From assembly GCA_012274445.1 (NCBI GenBank), contig JAAROD010000076.1, forward strand, positions 372,001 to 436,000: a stretch of DNA of 64,000 nt. Reading direction: 5' to 3'. This DNA is from Sclerotiophoma versabilis. Lineage: Eukaryota; Ascomycota; Dothideomycetes; Pleosporales; Didymellaceae. Under the pieces are notes generated by a model, which was not told the DNA's origin, did not search any database, and was given only the letters and a program-made list of their open reading frames with translations. Each line of letters starts with the position of its first letter. The first letter of the stretch is position 1. The position numbers were made by a program, and so were the translations under genes. This document shows positions 1 to 11,385 of the stretch, in pieces.

Positions 1-420
1 AAGACTGCTCAGGAGATGTTCTCGCATCTGCGATCTCACAAAGTCGGTGAAGAGCTCAAAGAGGTCAATTTCAGGGCTGGGGACTGGGCTGAACCGTACG
101 ATGGGCCGTTGCGAGGGGAAAAGTTCCTGGATTACAAGCAGACCATGATCACTTGCAGTGCGGTAGATGGAATCGAAGAATGCTCCACGAAGGATAGAGA
201 AAGCTATTGGGATTAACTTCAGAATGGCGTGACACGGGTCGATGATCACGATGTGGAGGGTTACGACTAGACAGAATATGAGAGGCATGAGATCAAGCTG
301 GATGGGATCAACGAGAGGATTGGCAAACAACTTGAAGCTTTAGAGGCTAGATTCTTGAGCTGGAAAAGGCATTATCATACAATGATGCCGATTGAAATAC
401 AATGTCTTTCATACACATAG
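1..420 (+). pseudogene. 3' part of a broken LRR-like family gene (paralog of the gene at 12268-13749)
   Basis: The frame is open from base 1 and ends at a TAA at 214-216, so the 5' part lies outside the window. Its residues align with the C-terminal part of the intact protein at 12268-13749: both carry an MFS-H/Y-LRS stretch, then an F-R-A/T-GDWA block, then a conserved Cys and a YW pair. After the TAA the same frame continues through one more stop (TAG, 268-270) to a final stop at 418-420. The read-through encodes an acidic, charged segment (VDDHDVEGYD, then TEYERHE) matching the acidic tail of the intact paralog (VDNDFEELDD). I therefore read this as a gene whose 3' end has acquired two stops. 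Both are one C-to-T change from a Gln codon (CAA, CAG) in CpA context, as in repeat-induced point mutation. Alternatively it is a functional gene with a shorter C-terminus. The homology is visible; the decay is inference. Confidence 0.6.
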
Positions 421-1117
421 ACCAGCTCGACATATCCACATACCGCGTTCTTCTTACGACTCTTCCAAGCAGGCCAATATCTGCGATTCGTGAAGAGTTG
501 GCTCAGAGATTGCAGGGATAACTTCGAGGCCTCGCCAAAAGAGCCCTCGTACTTACCGGCGATTTACTTTGTCTCTGCGCATGTCTCCACTCGGTATCTC
601 AAGACGAGACTACAGCTCAGAGATGGTACACAATGAGGCAAGCACTCCCCTCTCGCTAGCGATCGGGCGCCATGCCTCTGATGTTGGATTCACTGCCCGC
701 TTGAGCAGAGTTACTTGATTCTTGGACTCGCTAGAGAAGACAAAGACCTTGAGGTCAACTACCAACGAAAAGACGCGTGGTTGGCATATAATAATCTGGC
801 GTGGACCAGGGAACATCTCATGGTCAAGCCAGTTTCAAAGGAAAGAGGACGCTCCATATCATTCATGTGTATAGATTTGAGGAACGTGTCCGACGCATTT
901 GCAGCATCAATCATCACCCCTTGAAAAGCTGGTATCACTGAGTAGCATATTTTGCAGGACAGGCATTGCACGTTTGATAAGAAACTCTGAGGATGTGAGC
1001 AAGTAGCCTTTGCATGGAACATTGAATCTTGATGGGATGCGCAAATACGTGAAAAAAGTCGTGCAGCTTTCACACATCAAAATCGAGGTTGATTTGGGGT
1101 ATCGTCTGTCAGTCCTC
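421..1117. other. Intergenic, no gene supported
   Basis: About 700 bp between the broken left-edge gene and the 3' end of the Dom34 gene. Only short frames in conflicting directions are present (for example a 69-codon plus-strand frame at 715-924). None has a recognisable motif or plausible splice partners. Confidence 0.5.
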
Positions 1118-2395
1118 TCAAATAACCATCTCCCCTTGCTCCTCCTCTCCGCCGCCAAATTCCCCATCATTACCCTCCTCATCCAGATCCTCGAGCGGAT
1201 AGGTCAGTATCGCCGCGACCCCACCCAGACCCTCCAATCTCTTCCCACTCTCATGTAGTGAACTTAACACTCTGACCTCGCCACCCTCAACATCCCTTAC
1301 TCGATCAACCAGCGCGACCCATCTCTTCCTCTGCCTCACATTCTGCGCCCGAAACAGACTGTTGTTGATCATTAAAACACCACCACCTCTCCCCACCGCG
1401 CCTTTATCGACCGCACGCTCAACCTCCCGAGGCCCGTACCATGCGCGTCCGTCATCGAGGCGCATGAGCGTGAGAAACTTGTCCATGAGGGCTGTTTCGC
1501 GGGCGTATTTTGTGTCGGAAAGTTTCGTTGTTATCGCTGGTGAAGAGAGGATTTCGTTGAGGCTATGGATGTGCGCGGAGGAGCTGTGTGCAATGACGAT
1601 ATTAGAAATCAGTGCCATGAGAGGCTTGTTCGTTGTCCGTGTTGCTTCTGTCTTGATATACGCTAGGAACGCGTTTGCAACAAAGCCTGGACTTGCGAGG
1701 AGCAACGGCAATGTCTTGCTCTGTGTTGCTGTGGCGGCCGGGAGATCGATTTGCCGCAGTAATGTAGAGAGTGTGGTGGAGAAAAACTTCTCCATGCCTT
1801 TGGTGTGGCCGTCGACGCCGCCTTTACGCTTTCGGGGTACGCTGACTTCGATGCGTTGGCGCAGGATGGTTTGGTGCTCGGTGATCATGCATATGTTTGC
1901 TGTGCCTTCACCGAGGACGACAGCCCAAAGTTCTGCGCGGCGCTCAGTATCGGAAGCTTCTTTCAGCATCTCCAGAGCCACACTATCCCACCCATCGGCT
2001 TTTTCTAGCGTGAATTTGCGGTTGAGCTCCAGATCGAGGGTGTGGTGTTGCCCCAGCTTGACATGCTCGTTTTCTACAGCAACTCTGCCTGATACGTGTA
2101 GTTGCCCGGAGCCGATATCGAAGTCTGTGCTGGTGACCTGGATGGTAAGATCCATGGCTATGCGTTGCGAGGATGTGGAGCCTGCGTCTGATGTCTTCGA
2201 AACACGGCGTACGGCCTTTGCGCGAATGCGGTCATGTTCTTGAATGAGGTTGAAGGCATGCCACTGTGCACGATATCAGCGTCATGATCTATGGTGTTGT
2301 ATGAGGCGAAATACCATATCCTCCGGCTCTTCTGGCAGCAGCGTCACAAAGCCAGACCCCGTCTTCTGCTCGATCTGTGACTTGAGTAACCGCAT
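1118..2395 (-). CDS. DOM34: Dom34/Pelota ribosome-rescue factor
   Basis: Two exons on the minus strand, 2315-2395 and 1118-2263, separated by a 51-bp GT-AG intron (2264-2314); 408 residues. The first exon supplies the typical start MRLLKSQIEQ..GSGFVTLLPEEPEDMWHAFNLI, with the splice falling between the M and W of EDMWHAFN. Known role of the family: Dom34, with the GTPase Hbs1, enters the empty A site of stalled ribosomes and promotes subunit splitting and no-go or non-stop mRNA decay in the cytoplasm. The protein has the eRF1-like three-domain order: an Sm-like N-terminal domain to about residue 135, a central domain with SPGFVANAF, and a C-terminal domain with AWYGPREVERAV and a GAV turn. 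As expected for Pelota it has no GGQ motif. The end is a short Gly/Glu-rich tail. Length matches the family (about 385-410). It is divergent from the next gene at 2933. Confidence 0.95.
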
Positions 2396-2932
2396 GAGGA
2401 CTCTTGTGTAACTGTAGGCGCTTGCTTCTTAGGTTTGGTCGTGGCTGTGTGCAATTGTGAGCCCGTGCGCGCGTAGAGTGTTGTGAGGAAATATCGGTGA
2501 TGTATGAAGCGGGCTATTGTTAATCGAAAGACAGTGACGCACTGGAGGGGCCTTTCGGTGGGGTTGGGCCCCTGTAGCTCTCGCTAAATTTAAGCTTAAT
2601 CGCAAACAAGCGCGCGACTTCCAATTCACTCGCCATACTAACATTTGATGACTGCCCTACATATGTGTACATAAAAACAGAGTCTGTTAGGTTTCAGTCC
2701 AGAATAAGGTCATCGTGCGAATCGTGGTAGATCAGCTGACTGCAAGGATAGGCCAACAGGCAGCAAAGAAACGTAGAAGACAGGTGTGATCTTCGATCTT
2801 GATCAGGCACCACTATCGCATATGTGATGTGATTCTGTGTACCTCAGCATCTCACTATCTGCCCTTTGAATCATTTTTTTTAAGCGGTCCCAATCCTTCA
2901 TTCACGCCTCTGTGTCTGTGCCGAAATCACCA
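2396..2932. promoter_or_regulatory. Divergent intergenic region of Dom34 and the DUF7730-type gene
   Basis: 537 bp between two divergent starts, so it should carry both promoters. A T-rich run lies just upstream of 2882, near the right-hand start. I see no specific operator. Function is inferred from gene orientation only. Confidence 0.4.
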
Positions 2933-3997
2933 ATGCTACCATATCAGAATGCACAATCTCAAAGCCTGTTACTCGATCGTCTTCCCGCTGAGCTCAAGAA
3001 TGAGATCTATACCCATATCTTCGTGGTTGCGGAATCGTCAATCACAAGAGTGACACCGTCAAAGCTGTCACCGCACCCGCTCTCGCTCCTTTTGGCTTGT
3101 CGCCGCATCTACCATGAAGCTGCCGTTCTCGCCTTCAATACCTACACGTTTTCAATCCGCATGGGAATGCAGCCAACGTACCTTGGTCTCAAATCCGCCA
3201 CATCCCATCTTTCGTCAGCTCAGGTGGACGCTATCAGGTCCCTCTCTATTCTTTCCAGCGTTGACGTAGGTTCGCTTCTCTCCAATGCTCTTTTTGTGTT
3301 CCCTTGTCTGGACCGCTTCTTGATCGAAACCAAGATAGGAATGAAGCAAGGGTGTAGGCACTCAAGTCCCGAAAGGCATCGGTCCACCAATCCTACGCAC
3401 TCTTCTATGGATTGTTCAGAAGAGACAGACCTCTCTCTTCAAGCAATCGACAGATACGCACCGCAATGGTTCGTGTGTACAGTCCAAAGTGTGGTAGATG
3501 GAAAGGCGTACGCATGGCAGGCCGGTTCGAAGTGGATGGCACAGTGGCCACAGCTGAACAGTGTACAGTGTTACTCGAGGATTCAGTGTGATAGGGACGG
3601 ACTGAGAGAAGAGCTGTACATGGACGATGATGCTATCGGCACGGTCCCAGGCGTGCAGCCGTGTGTATGCGGTCGTAAGGACGTGTCTTGGACGCATGCT
3701 GTGCTGGTGCAAGAGGGAGGACGGCATGTTGATGTTGAAGTCATCTATTGTGTTGATCTGCAACCAGAGTTTGAGAGGACGTACCTGTACAAACCTGATG
3801 TAGTTTTGGTGCCTGGAACCGCAGCTACTAGTGAGGTGGTGATCGAGGAGGCTGGCATTAAGTATGAAGCAGATGAAGAGTACTGGGAGGCCATCAGGCG
3901 GAGAAATGGGAACTTTGGTGCAGTGTGTCGAGGGTTGTGGAGGAAAGGCTGGATCGCCTATGGCAGCAGCGACTGTCAAGTACGAAAAAGTCCGTAA
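2933..3997 (+). CDS. DUF7730/F-box-like domain protein, function unknown
   Basis: Single-exon gene of 354 residues. The open frame extends slightly upstream but begins there with GTG; the first ATG is at 2933 (MLPYQNAQSQ). Near the N-terminus it has the layout common in large ascomycete families annotated as DUF7730 or F-box-like: LLLDRLPAELKNEIYTHIF, then HPLSLLLACRRIYHEAAVLAF, followed by a weakly conserved body. In F-box proteins this kind of N-terminal helix binds Skp1 and the rest recruits a substrate for ubiquitylation, but here neither Skp1 binding nor a target can be read from the sequence. The middle contains a Cys-rich PCVCGRKDVSW stretch and a C-terminal half rich in acidic and aromatic residues. 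No signal peptide or membrane helix is evident. The domain assignment is pattern recognition from memory and should be treated as moderate. Confidence 0.7.
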   Translation: MLPYQNAQSQSLLLDRLPAELKNEIYTHIFVVAESSITRVTPSKLSPHPLSLLLACRRIYHEAAVLAFNTYTFSIRMGMQPTYLGLKSATSHLSSAQVDAIRSLSILSSVDVGSLLSNALFVFPCLDRFLIETKIGMKQGCRHSSPERHRSTNPTHSSMDCSEETDLSLQAIDRYAPQWFVCTVQSVVDGKAYAWQAGSKWMAQWPQLNSVQCYSRIQCDRDGLREELYMDDDAIGTVPGVQPCVCGRKDVSWTHAVLVQEGGRHVDVEVIYCVDLQPEFERTYLYKPDVVLVPGTAATSEVVIEEAGIKYEADEEYWEAIRRRNGNFGAVCRGLWRKGWIAYGSSDCQVRKSP

Positions 3998-4644
3998 ATA
4001 CTAGCTGGACTGAAACGACAGAGGTGCTAGATGGAGCATGTCCGTACAGCGTGATACTTGAGAGGAAGTCGCTAGAAAATAAGAAGAGCGAACGTCAAAG
4101 CAAGTTCCATAAGCGGGAAGAACAATAGTGATTATATCCATTGATTCATAGTCTACAACCATCCAATCTCGACCAGCGCGTTGCGATTCAGTTGAGAACA
4201 AAGCCGCCGCGAGTGCGCGCCTTCTCGTCATCTACACGTATCAACCATACGCCAGCCACAGCCAGCTCTCGGCTTAAAGCCCAAAATCTCGCAGTCAATC
4301 CAAAACAGAGTGATCAATCCAATCCAAAAACTCGCCAGCTCCAAAGGAATGGAAATGCCACATGCGGCTAATTACATCTCCGACTTTTGATGTGTACATC
4401 GAGGTATGCGCGCGACAGGAGAAGGTATAAAGAAAATGACAGTAGGCGGATAGAAAGTGTACAATGCTGGAAAATCAATGTCGAATCGTTGCGAGTACGC
4501 CGTGAACACCGCCCAATGTAAAAGCGCCTGTCGAACGATGTGACAGCGCCGAGCTGTCACAGAGGTCTATCGCAAGCGCAGCCGCGCCAAGAACAAGGCA
4601 AAAAGAAGCGATGATTAAATGGATAATTCAGAGAAGCGTGGAGA
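3998..4644. other. Convergent 3' intergenic region
   Basis: About 650 bp between the convergent 3' ends of the DUF7730-type gene and the DUF3405 gene. Short frames occur on both strands but none has family features. It presumably holds the two 3' UTRs and poly(A) sites. Confidence 0.4.
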
Positions 4645-6845
4645 TCATTCGGAACCCTTTTCGTACTTGACGGGGTGGAACAGCGCCGGACGCATGCAGA
4701 GACGGCCGGTGCCAGCCTCCTCCTCTGCTGGGCCACCCTTGTCGTTCTCGCGTGAGCCAAGCCATCTCCTCCACCACTCAGAAGAGAAGCCAGCATTGTA
4801 GTAAAAGCTGTTGCCCAGCTGGTTGTGCTCACCCCAGCCAAAGACGCTGTCGGTTGGCTTAGGAGGCTTGTTGTAGGTGCCGTCGAGCGCCTCAAGCGGC
4901 CAGTTGTGGTCAAAGTAGACGGGGTGATTGGCGTATACAGCCTTCAGTCCGTGGTGGAAGGCGACTGTTGGTGGCCACATCTCGGGGAACATGTGGTGCT
5001 TCATGAGATACGTTTCGCGGTGCATCAGATCTAAAAGACGCTTCGAGAGTCGTGCAACGGTGATAATAGCGCATCGTCGTGGTGGCTCCGGGAGCTCGAG
5101 GTCGTAGCCGGTAACGTCATCACGAAAAACCCAGTTCGTCTTCGCCGGGTCGAAAATAGGGTTGAAAGTGATGATGTCAGCTTCTTCACCTACACCCCAC
5201 TCATAGTTGTCCTGGAGGTAGGATGTAGGAGGCTCGGTCTCAGGGGGACTGGGAAGCATGCCTGTGTTCTCAAACTTGGGAGGACCCCAGACAGGCTTCT
5301 CATCGCTATTGTAAAGCTCCTCCTCAACCATCTCGGTGAAGTTCTTCCATGAGCCATGGAGCTCAGGGATATAGTAGCGGGAAGAGCGCTCCCACAGACC
5401 CTTGCGCGGCTGCCTCTTAGCAAACTCGCCGATCTTGGTGTTGAACTCGTAGTAGTGACCAGTGAGACGGAGATCCATCTCCCAGTTCCAGTAAAAGTCA
5501 TACTCGGGGCGAGCCTGGGAGAACCATTGCAGAGCGAAGTGAGCACTGCGGTAGACAGAGTGCACAGGCGCCTTGGCGTGGTTGTAAACGTTGTTGGGAA
5601 AGGGCTCGGGGTAGTACATCTGCATCTGAGCGCCAGACCACAGAGTAGCCATTCCCCAGAACTCCTTGGGCAGGTTGTCCTCGATGACCTTCTGGTAGAT
5701 CTCCTCTGAAGACCAGATCGGGATGCTGTCGTCCTTGACGTGGATCAGGAAGTGGACGTCGTACTCACCACCAGACTTCAGAGCAAGCTCATTAATCATG
5801 GCACGAAGACTGAGAATCTGGTAGTCGCTGTACTTGTAGCCAGTCCATGTGCGGAGAATGTAGGCATGGCGAGGGACCTTCTTCTTGGCCGGGGCAGCGC
5901 CCTCAGCCTGGGTGTCGTTCTTCTTGAAACGATGAATGTTCTTCTCGTAGCATCGCTTCTGGGCATCGGCCCACTTGACCTTGCGATAGTCGACCTTCTT
6001 CTCCCAGCTCCAAATCTTCTCGGAGCCGGCCTTCTCGGACTTGCCAGACATTTCGAGACCACCCTCATCACGAGAGTAGGAGTAACCGTAGGGACCAAGG
6101 CGTCCGAAACGCTCGAAGCAGACCTTGTCGTTCATGCCGAGTTCCTCGTACGAGCCGAAGAATGGAGCAGTTGCGTTCTGAGGAATTCCGGGGTAGGCGT
6201 AGATATCAGGGAGGTCAATCTTCTCGTCCTCGTCGAGGTAGCAGGTCTCGACCTTGTCGTGGTCCTTGAGGTAGGCTTCCGAGTCAAAGGGGTAGGGGTT
6301 GAAGGGGACGGGGTCCATGGGCGGCTCCTTGTTGTCCTTGGACATGTGCGGCCACTTGGGCTTGATGTTGTCCTCGGGGTTGGGGCTCTGCGAGTACTTG
6401 ACGTAGTCCTGCTCAGAGACCCAGTCGCCGTAGGGGACGAGGGTGCGGACACCGTTCCAGAAGCCAGTCAATCTACGCAGGCAGTCAGTCATGTCGTCGT
6501 CTTGGTTGGCATGCGTGGCCGTGCTTACCGTGGGTAGTGCTCCCAGTGGTACTGTTTCCTCTCGTCGCCGCCGTGCTGCATGTGCATCTTGTGTCGCCTG
6601 TAGATGCCGCCGCCGAGCATCGAGGCCAGGACGACGAGGGTGACGAGCAGGGTCAGGATGCGGGCCAGGGAGAAGCGAGGGCGCTGCACCTTGTTGACCC
6701 ACGAGGGCTGGCGGGCGCGGGTGCCCCATGACTTGCTGCTGAACAGCGGCAGCGGCGAGGAGCTCTGGCTGTCGGCGCCGGGCAGCTTCTCGTAGTTGAA
6801 GCGTGTCCGGATGAACAGCTTGCCGGGGTTGAAGCGCGAGGCCAT
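4645..6845 (-). CDS. DUF3405 family type II membrane protein (putative glycosyltransferase-like)
   Basis: Two minus-strand exons, 6529-6845 and 4645-6472, with a 56-bp intron (6473-6528); 714 residues. Exon 1 encodes a cytosolic basic/Ser-rich head and one membrane helix (about residues 62-81, ILTLLVTLVVLASMLGG), giving a type II topology expected for a Golgi or secretory-pathway protein. The large exon-2 body carries features I recognise from fungal DUF3405 proteins: HAYILRTWTGYKYSD, YDFYWNWEMDLRLTGHYYE, GVGEEADIITFNPIFDP and a Trp/Tyr-rich C-terminus (GNSFYYNAGFSSEWWRRW). The family is widespread in Pezizomycotina and usually described as glycosyltransferase-like; an acidic WEMD motif after a beta-strand-like segment fits a metal/nucleotide-sugar site, but no substrate is known to me. 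A possible in-frame upstream Met in the long open frame lies inside the intron and was rejected. The 5' flank is very GC-rich. Confidence 0.85.
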
Positions 6846-7340
6846 TGTGTGTGCGGTCGAGTCTGTGTCCGTGGTATGACCTGTGAGGAGGGCGCCAGGT
6901 GCGCTTATTGCATGTGCAGCGGAGGCAGTGCCCAGGCCAGACGCGGCTGCTGCTGCTGCGGCGGACGGGAGACACTGGGGGCGGGGCGAGGCGAGAGAGT
7001 GTCAGTGTCGGAGACGCAGCGGGTGAAACGAGCGTACTGTCCTGGGTGGGACGTCTGTGGGAGTGGAGGCGTGCAGCGTTGAGAGCGAAGATGGCAGGAC
7101 AAAAGACTGAAGACTGGGCGTGCTTAGGGGTTTTCCCGCAGAGAGCTTAGCCCGCTGGCAGCGCAGCTTGCGCCTTCCACCCACCGCACTAGGCCCAGAC
7201 GCCGCCGCACAGGGCTGCTCTTCTGGATCGCCGCCATGGACAGCGCGCAGGTAGCAGCTCGCTGCAGCGCCAGCAGGTGGGCCACCGCCCGCTGCAGCCG
7301 ACTGACAGCGCTGCCATCACGAATTCGTTCCTCTGGCGCC

Positions 7341-7351
7341 GGTGCTGGTGC

Positions 7352-7384
<33 letters not shown>

Positions 7385-7398
7385 TGCTGGTGCTGCGG
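7341..7398. repeat. Imperfect (GCT/GGT)n triplet tract
   Basis: About 58 bp made almost entirely of GCT and GGT triplets on the plus strand. It lies about 500 bp upstream of the DUF3405 start, outside any supported CDS. Confidence 0.85.
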
Positions 7399-7501
7399 CT
7401 TTTGCTGCCGCCGACGGCTCGTTGATCGCAGGCCCCCAGCAAATCACACGGCGCACCGCTATCGACTCCCATCCTGTGTAGCCCCCGCCCCATGCACTTC
7501 G

Positions 7502-7517
7502 GTATCGATATCGATAC
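7502..7517. promoter_or_regulatory. Perfect 16-bp palindrome upstream of the DUF3405 gene
   Basis: The sequence gtatcgatatcgatac equals its own reverse complement over 16 bp. It is about 660 bp upstream of the DUF3405 start. It could be a dimeric regulator site; no known factor is claimed. Confidence 0.4.
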
Positions 7518-7545
7518 ACTCCCGCGCTGCCATCGTCCCAACGCT

Positions 7546-7570
7546 GCTGCTGCTGCTCTTCAGCAGCAGC
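7546..7570. repeat. CTG/CAG inverted repeat (hairpin)
   Basis: A gctgctgctg arm (7546-7555) is followed by a 5-nt loop and a perfectly complementary cagcagcagc arm (7561-7570), so a 10-bp stem can form in either strand. Confidence 0.75.
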
Positions 7571-9499
7571 GGAGCTACAGCGGCCGCGCACTCCTGACGT
7601 CGAGTCTGCCAGTCAGCCGCCCCCAACCACCCTCCACCGTACTAGTGACATGATGAGAGCCTTCTTACCCCTGGTGTCAATTTCGCTCCCCTGGCCGGTT
7701 CGCAGCCAAATTCGCCAACCTGCGCCCTCTGATTCGCTGCCTGCCCGCTCAGTCAGCGAGCGACATGCGTGACGCGGCCTCGCTGGGGGTGGCGGCCAAT
7801 CGAGACCGTCTGAGACGGCTCCATCGCTAATTTTATCGCCTCGATATTGCCCTCAGAGCGTTGAACCCGTCGCGCCATGTCGTCGGCCTGCGCATCCGTC
7901 TTCAAGTCCTAGATAATTATCGGCACTGCCGCTCACTCGCTTTTGTGCTGTCCGCCGCCTTCATGTTGCAGAATGTCTTGCGGCTGACCACTCTAACCCC
8001 GCTGCATGCCTCGAGACGGAGATTGTTCGCGGGGTGTGGCCCCTGTTCCCGCCACCGTCTCTGATCACAGTGGACCGCGCATGAAGGACGTTCATCTCTC
8101 ACCTTCGGACTTTGACCGAGACAGGTGATTCACGTCAAACGCACGCCAAGCTCAGACAGCATTGACATCCTCCCCTTCGACAGCCTCCATAACAGACATT
8201 GCACCCTAGCACCTTGTTTAGAACAGCAAGCTTGACTCTGATGAGCCTTCTCCGCCGTGTCGATAGCTCCACTTCCAAGTCCCAACCCTCGCCGATGCGG
8301 CTCTGCCGGCTCTATCGCGGATTTTCCAAGCTTGCAACCTTGATCATGTGTGGAACGGCTGCGAAACCCCATGCCTTCCTTTTGTAACAGGCGTCGTCAG
8401 CCAGGTTCACCTGAGTGTGGATCTGCTCCATTGTCGATCACATAGCATCTTTACAGCTTCGTGCCCAGACTGCGCTACATCACATCTGAGCGTCACGTCC
8501 AAACGCAAAAACACGTACAGGTGAAGAATCGTGGAGCGGCCACCGAGAGATAGTCTCCTTGTCCGTGTGAGCGATCAAAGGTCTTTCAGCTACTAAAGGG
8601 TCCAATACGTTACTCAAATCAGGAGCAACAAGCTCACTCTGCATGCCTGCCAAGCTTGCACTGGTTCTATCGTGTCATGACCTCATTCCTAGAACCGGTC
8701 TGGTGATGATTTCTCTAGCCTTACCATGCGCAGCGCCTATACGATCGAACTATCGACGGTACTTGACATGGTGCGACAGCAGGCGGCTCTGCATACGGTA
8801 TAGACGGCGTTGTGAAAAATGAAGATGGCTGGAAAACGCCATGTGGAAAACCTTGGCTTCGCTTGCTCATGATGATGTACAGAGTACTGAACAAAAACCT
8901 CAACAGAGCAGCAGTGAGAATAGTTCTTGAACAATACAGTCTTGAAGAGTGTGCATCGAACCGAGTATGTCGAGGGGCAATTCAATGTTCAATGGCGATT
9001 GGAGTCGTAAATGACCAAATAGTCTTATCTATAATCCAGGCGCTCATTGCAATGCTTACTTAAGACCCGGACATCTCACCTCTAAAGCATATAACTTGAT
9101 TTGTATCCTAGAACAACCATGTCGAAGCGTGTGCCACACACACTCAGCGACTCAAGCTCGTAGCCCATGTGACAGCCTCTAGGCTTCTTGTCATTTTGTA
9201 CTAACGAACTGACGCATCAAGACACAAATATATTTCGATCAATGTGTGACTGTCAGCGAGTATCCCAGAACATGATTGAGAGTAGTAGCATACGAAGCCA
9301 GTAGGACCACAGCTGTGTGTGTATAGCCAGTACAGTGGGAGTTCGTAGTGACTACCAGAGCCAATGACATCGCGTGCAGGTCCGCTCGGACCTTCCAAAT
9401 TTCCGCCGCGTCCCTTCCACTTTCGACTCATAGCGCGCGACCCCACGTAAAGTTGGTTGAAGCTCCCCGCGCACGACAACGAAGCCGATATACACCAAA

Positions 9500-11385
9500 A
9501 TGACAGGAACCCGGGGCCCAGTGCCCGTACCGCTCGAAACCCAAGGCCGCAACCTTACACAAGACGTCCTCGACCTGCTCGCCACAAATGAAACGCTGCA
9601 GAGCAATGAAGACTTCCCCGCCGTACCACAGCGCGATATCAAGGCAGCACTCGACAGGCTGGCCAGCCGATCGATGGTTGAATACAAAACTCTGGACAAG
9701 GAGCAGGTTATCCTCACACCCGAATCTGAAGGGATTGTTGCCAACGGAAGTCACGAGTTCAAGGTTTGGAAAGCAGTGAAGGAGGCGGGGAAGATCGCTA
9801 TCAAGGATTTGCCTGTGGGTAGTACACTGGAACATGATCCCTTGGATTTGGGCTGATACTCTGGGCACAGAACATTGTCGGCAAGGAGTCTGCGAGTGTA
9901 GGGCAGGGCAATGCCTTCAAGAACAAGTGGATTAAGAAGGATGGTACTGATCTCATCCTGATAGCCACAGAAGAGCCAGAGGATGGCATGCAGAAGCTTT
10001 TGAAGGGCATCCAAGAGTCGCAAACCGTATCAGACGCCAAGCAGCTCAACGACCTGAAGAAGAAGAAGCTCGTCACTGTCACCAAGGTCATCACGTACAC
10101 CATAACCAAGGGCCCAAAGTACGCAAAGGAGATGCCGGTAGAGCATACCGACTTGACAGCAGACCTCCTCTCAAGCGGTGCTTGGGAGACAGCGAACTTC
10201 AAGCCCTACAACTTCGCTGCCCTGGGAGCTCAGCAGGATGCTGGCGCATTGCATCCCCTGATGAAGGTCAGGCAAGAGTTCAGGAACATCTTCTTCTCGC
10301 AGGGCTTCGTCGAGATGCCTACCGGACAGTAAGCTTCTGTGCGCACATCAGTCGGAACTGAGAACTGACATATCTCAGCTTTGTAGATTCTGGCTTCTGG
10401 AACTTCGACGCTCTTTTCGTACCACAACAACACCCTGCCCGCGACATGCAGGACACGTTCTTCGTCTCCGACCCACCTATGGCCGACAAGCCGCGCGCCG
10501 ACCCCGACAGCGAAAGGCAAATGGACCAGATGGAGGCAAGCTCACAACGTCTCTTTTCTACGGGCGACAAGCGGGAAAAGAAGCCCAGGGATTTCGAGAA
10601 ATACTGGAACGACGTCAAGAAGGTCCACGAAGATGGCGCATTTGGCTCAATAGGCTGTATGTTGAACCCCTTTCGCGACTGCAGCGTCTTCATAGTGATT
10701 GCTAATCCGGAATGCAGACCGCTACAAGTTCAAGGACGAGGAGACATTACGCCTTGTCCTCCGCACACACACGACTGCCGTATCCACATGGGCGCTCCAC
10801 CGACTAGCAGAAGACCCGCGACCTGCACGCTACTTTTCGATCGACCGTGTTTTCCGTAACGAGACTGTCGACGCTACACATTTGGCTGAGTTCCATCAGA
10901 TTGAGGGTGTCATCGCGGATTTCGGCCTCACACTAGGTGGTATGTTTTGGCCCTACGTTTGTGCGCTAGTCCTCTTAAGCTAATTCTTCGAAGGTCTCCA
11001 GCGTTTCCTTGGTGATTTCTTCGCCAACATGGGTCTTGAGAACCTGCGTTTCAAGCCCGCATACAACCCCTACACAGAGGTATGTCTCTCATTCTCAAGA
11101 AGCTATCTGCAACACTAATCATCCAAACAGCCGAGTATGGAGATCTTCGGCTACCACAAGGGTTTGAAGAGATGGATTGAGATCGGTAACTCCGGTATGT
11201 TCAGGCCTGAGATGCTGGAACCTATGGGCCTGCCTAAGGACATGCGCGTCTACGGTTTCGGATTGTCCCTCGAGCGTCCGACGATGATGAAGTATGGCGT
11301 CTCAAATATCCGTGAGTTGCTTGGACACAAGGTCGACTTGAGCTGGATCAAGGAGCAGCCAGCTGTTCGTTTCGACAAGGAGTAG
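9500..11385 (+). CDS. FRS2: Cytosolic phenylalanine--tRNA ligase, alpha subunit
   Basis: Six exons: 9500-9814, 9871-10328, 10379-10656, 10718-10939, 10994-11079, 11131-11385; introns of 50-61 bp; 537 residues. The enzyme is known to charge tRNA-Phe with phenylalanine using ATP, as an alpha2-beta2 heterotetramer in the cytosol; this subunit carries the catalytic core. Visible features: N-terminal winged-helix-like region (to about residue 200), then the class II core with QGFVEMPTG, the FWNFDALFVPQQHPARD block, SIDRVFRNETVDATHLAEFHQ (motif 2), KPAYNPYTEPSMEIFGYH and a C-terminal motif 3 region (GFGLSLERPTMMKYGVSN). Length fits eukaryotic alpha subunits. The first intron uses a GTGGGT donor, the only phase-compatible choice I found. 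It is not the single-chain mitochondrial enzyme, which lacks this N-terminal extension. Confidence 0.95.

Larger units (their letters stand above)
6846..9499. other. Long gene-poor region upstream of the DUF3405 and Phe-tRNA synthetase genes
   Basis: 2.65 kb between two divergent starts. The left third (to about 7.6 kb) is GC-rich, with imperfect CTG/GGT repeats, a CTG/CAG hairpin and a 16-bp palindrome listed separately, and probably holds the DUF3405 promoter and 5' UTR. The rest has only short frames without family features. Several poly-Ala/Gly/Gln frames over 7.1-7.6 kb are by-products of the triplet repeats. Confidence 0.5.

Noticed and set aside
1362..2243. 293-codon plus-strand frame
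   Set aside because: It is antisense to the Dom34 coding exon, whose family match is unambiguous; the frame has no family marks.
5740..6537. 265-codon plus-strand frame rich in Val/Leu
   Set aside because: Antisense shadow of the DUF3405 coding region, and its composition follows from the opposite codon bias.
7124..7591. 155-codon minus-strand frame rich in Ala, Pro and Gln
   Set aside because: Low-complexity translation of the CTG/GGT repeat tract, with no conserved segment and competing open frames on both strands.
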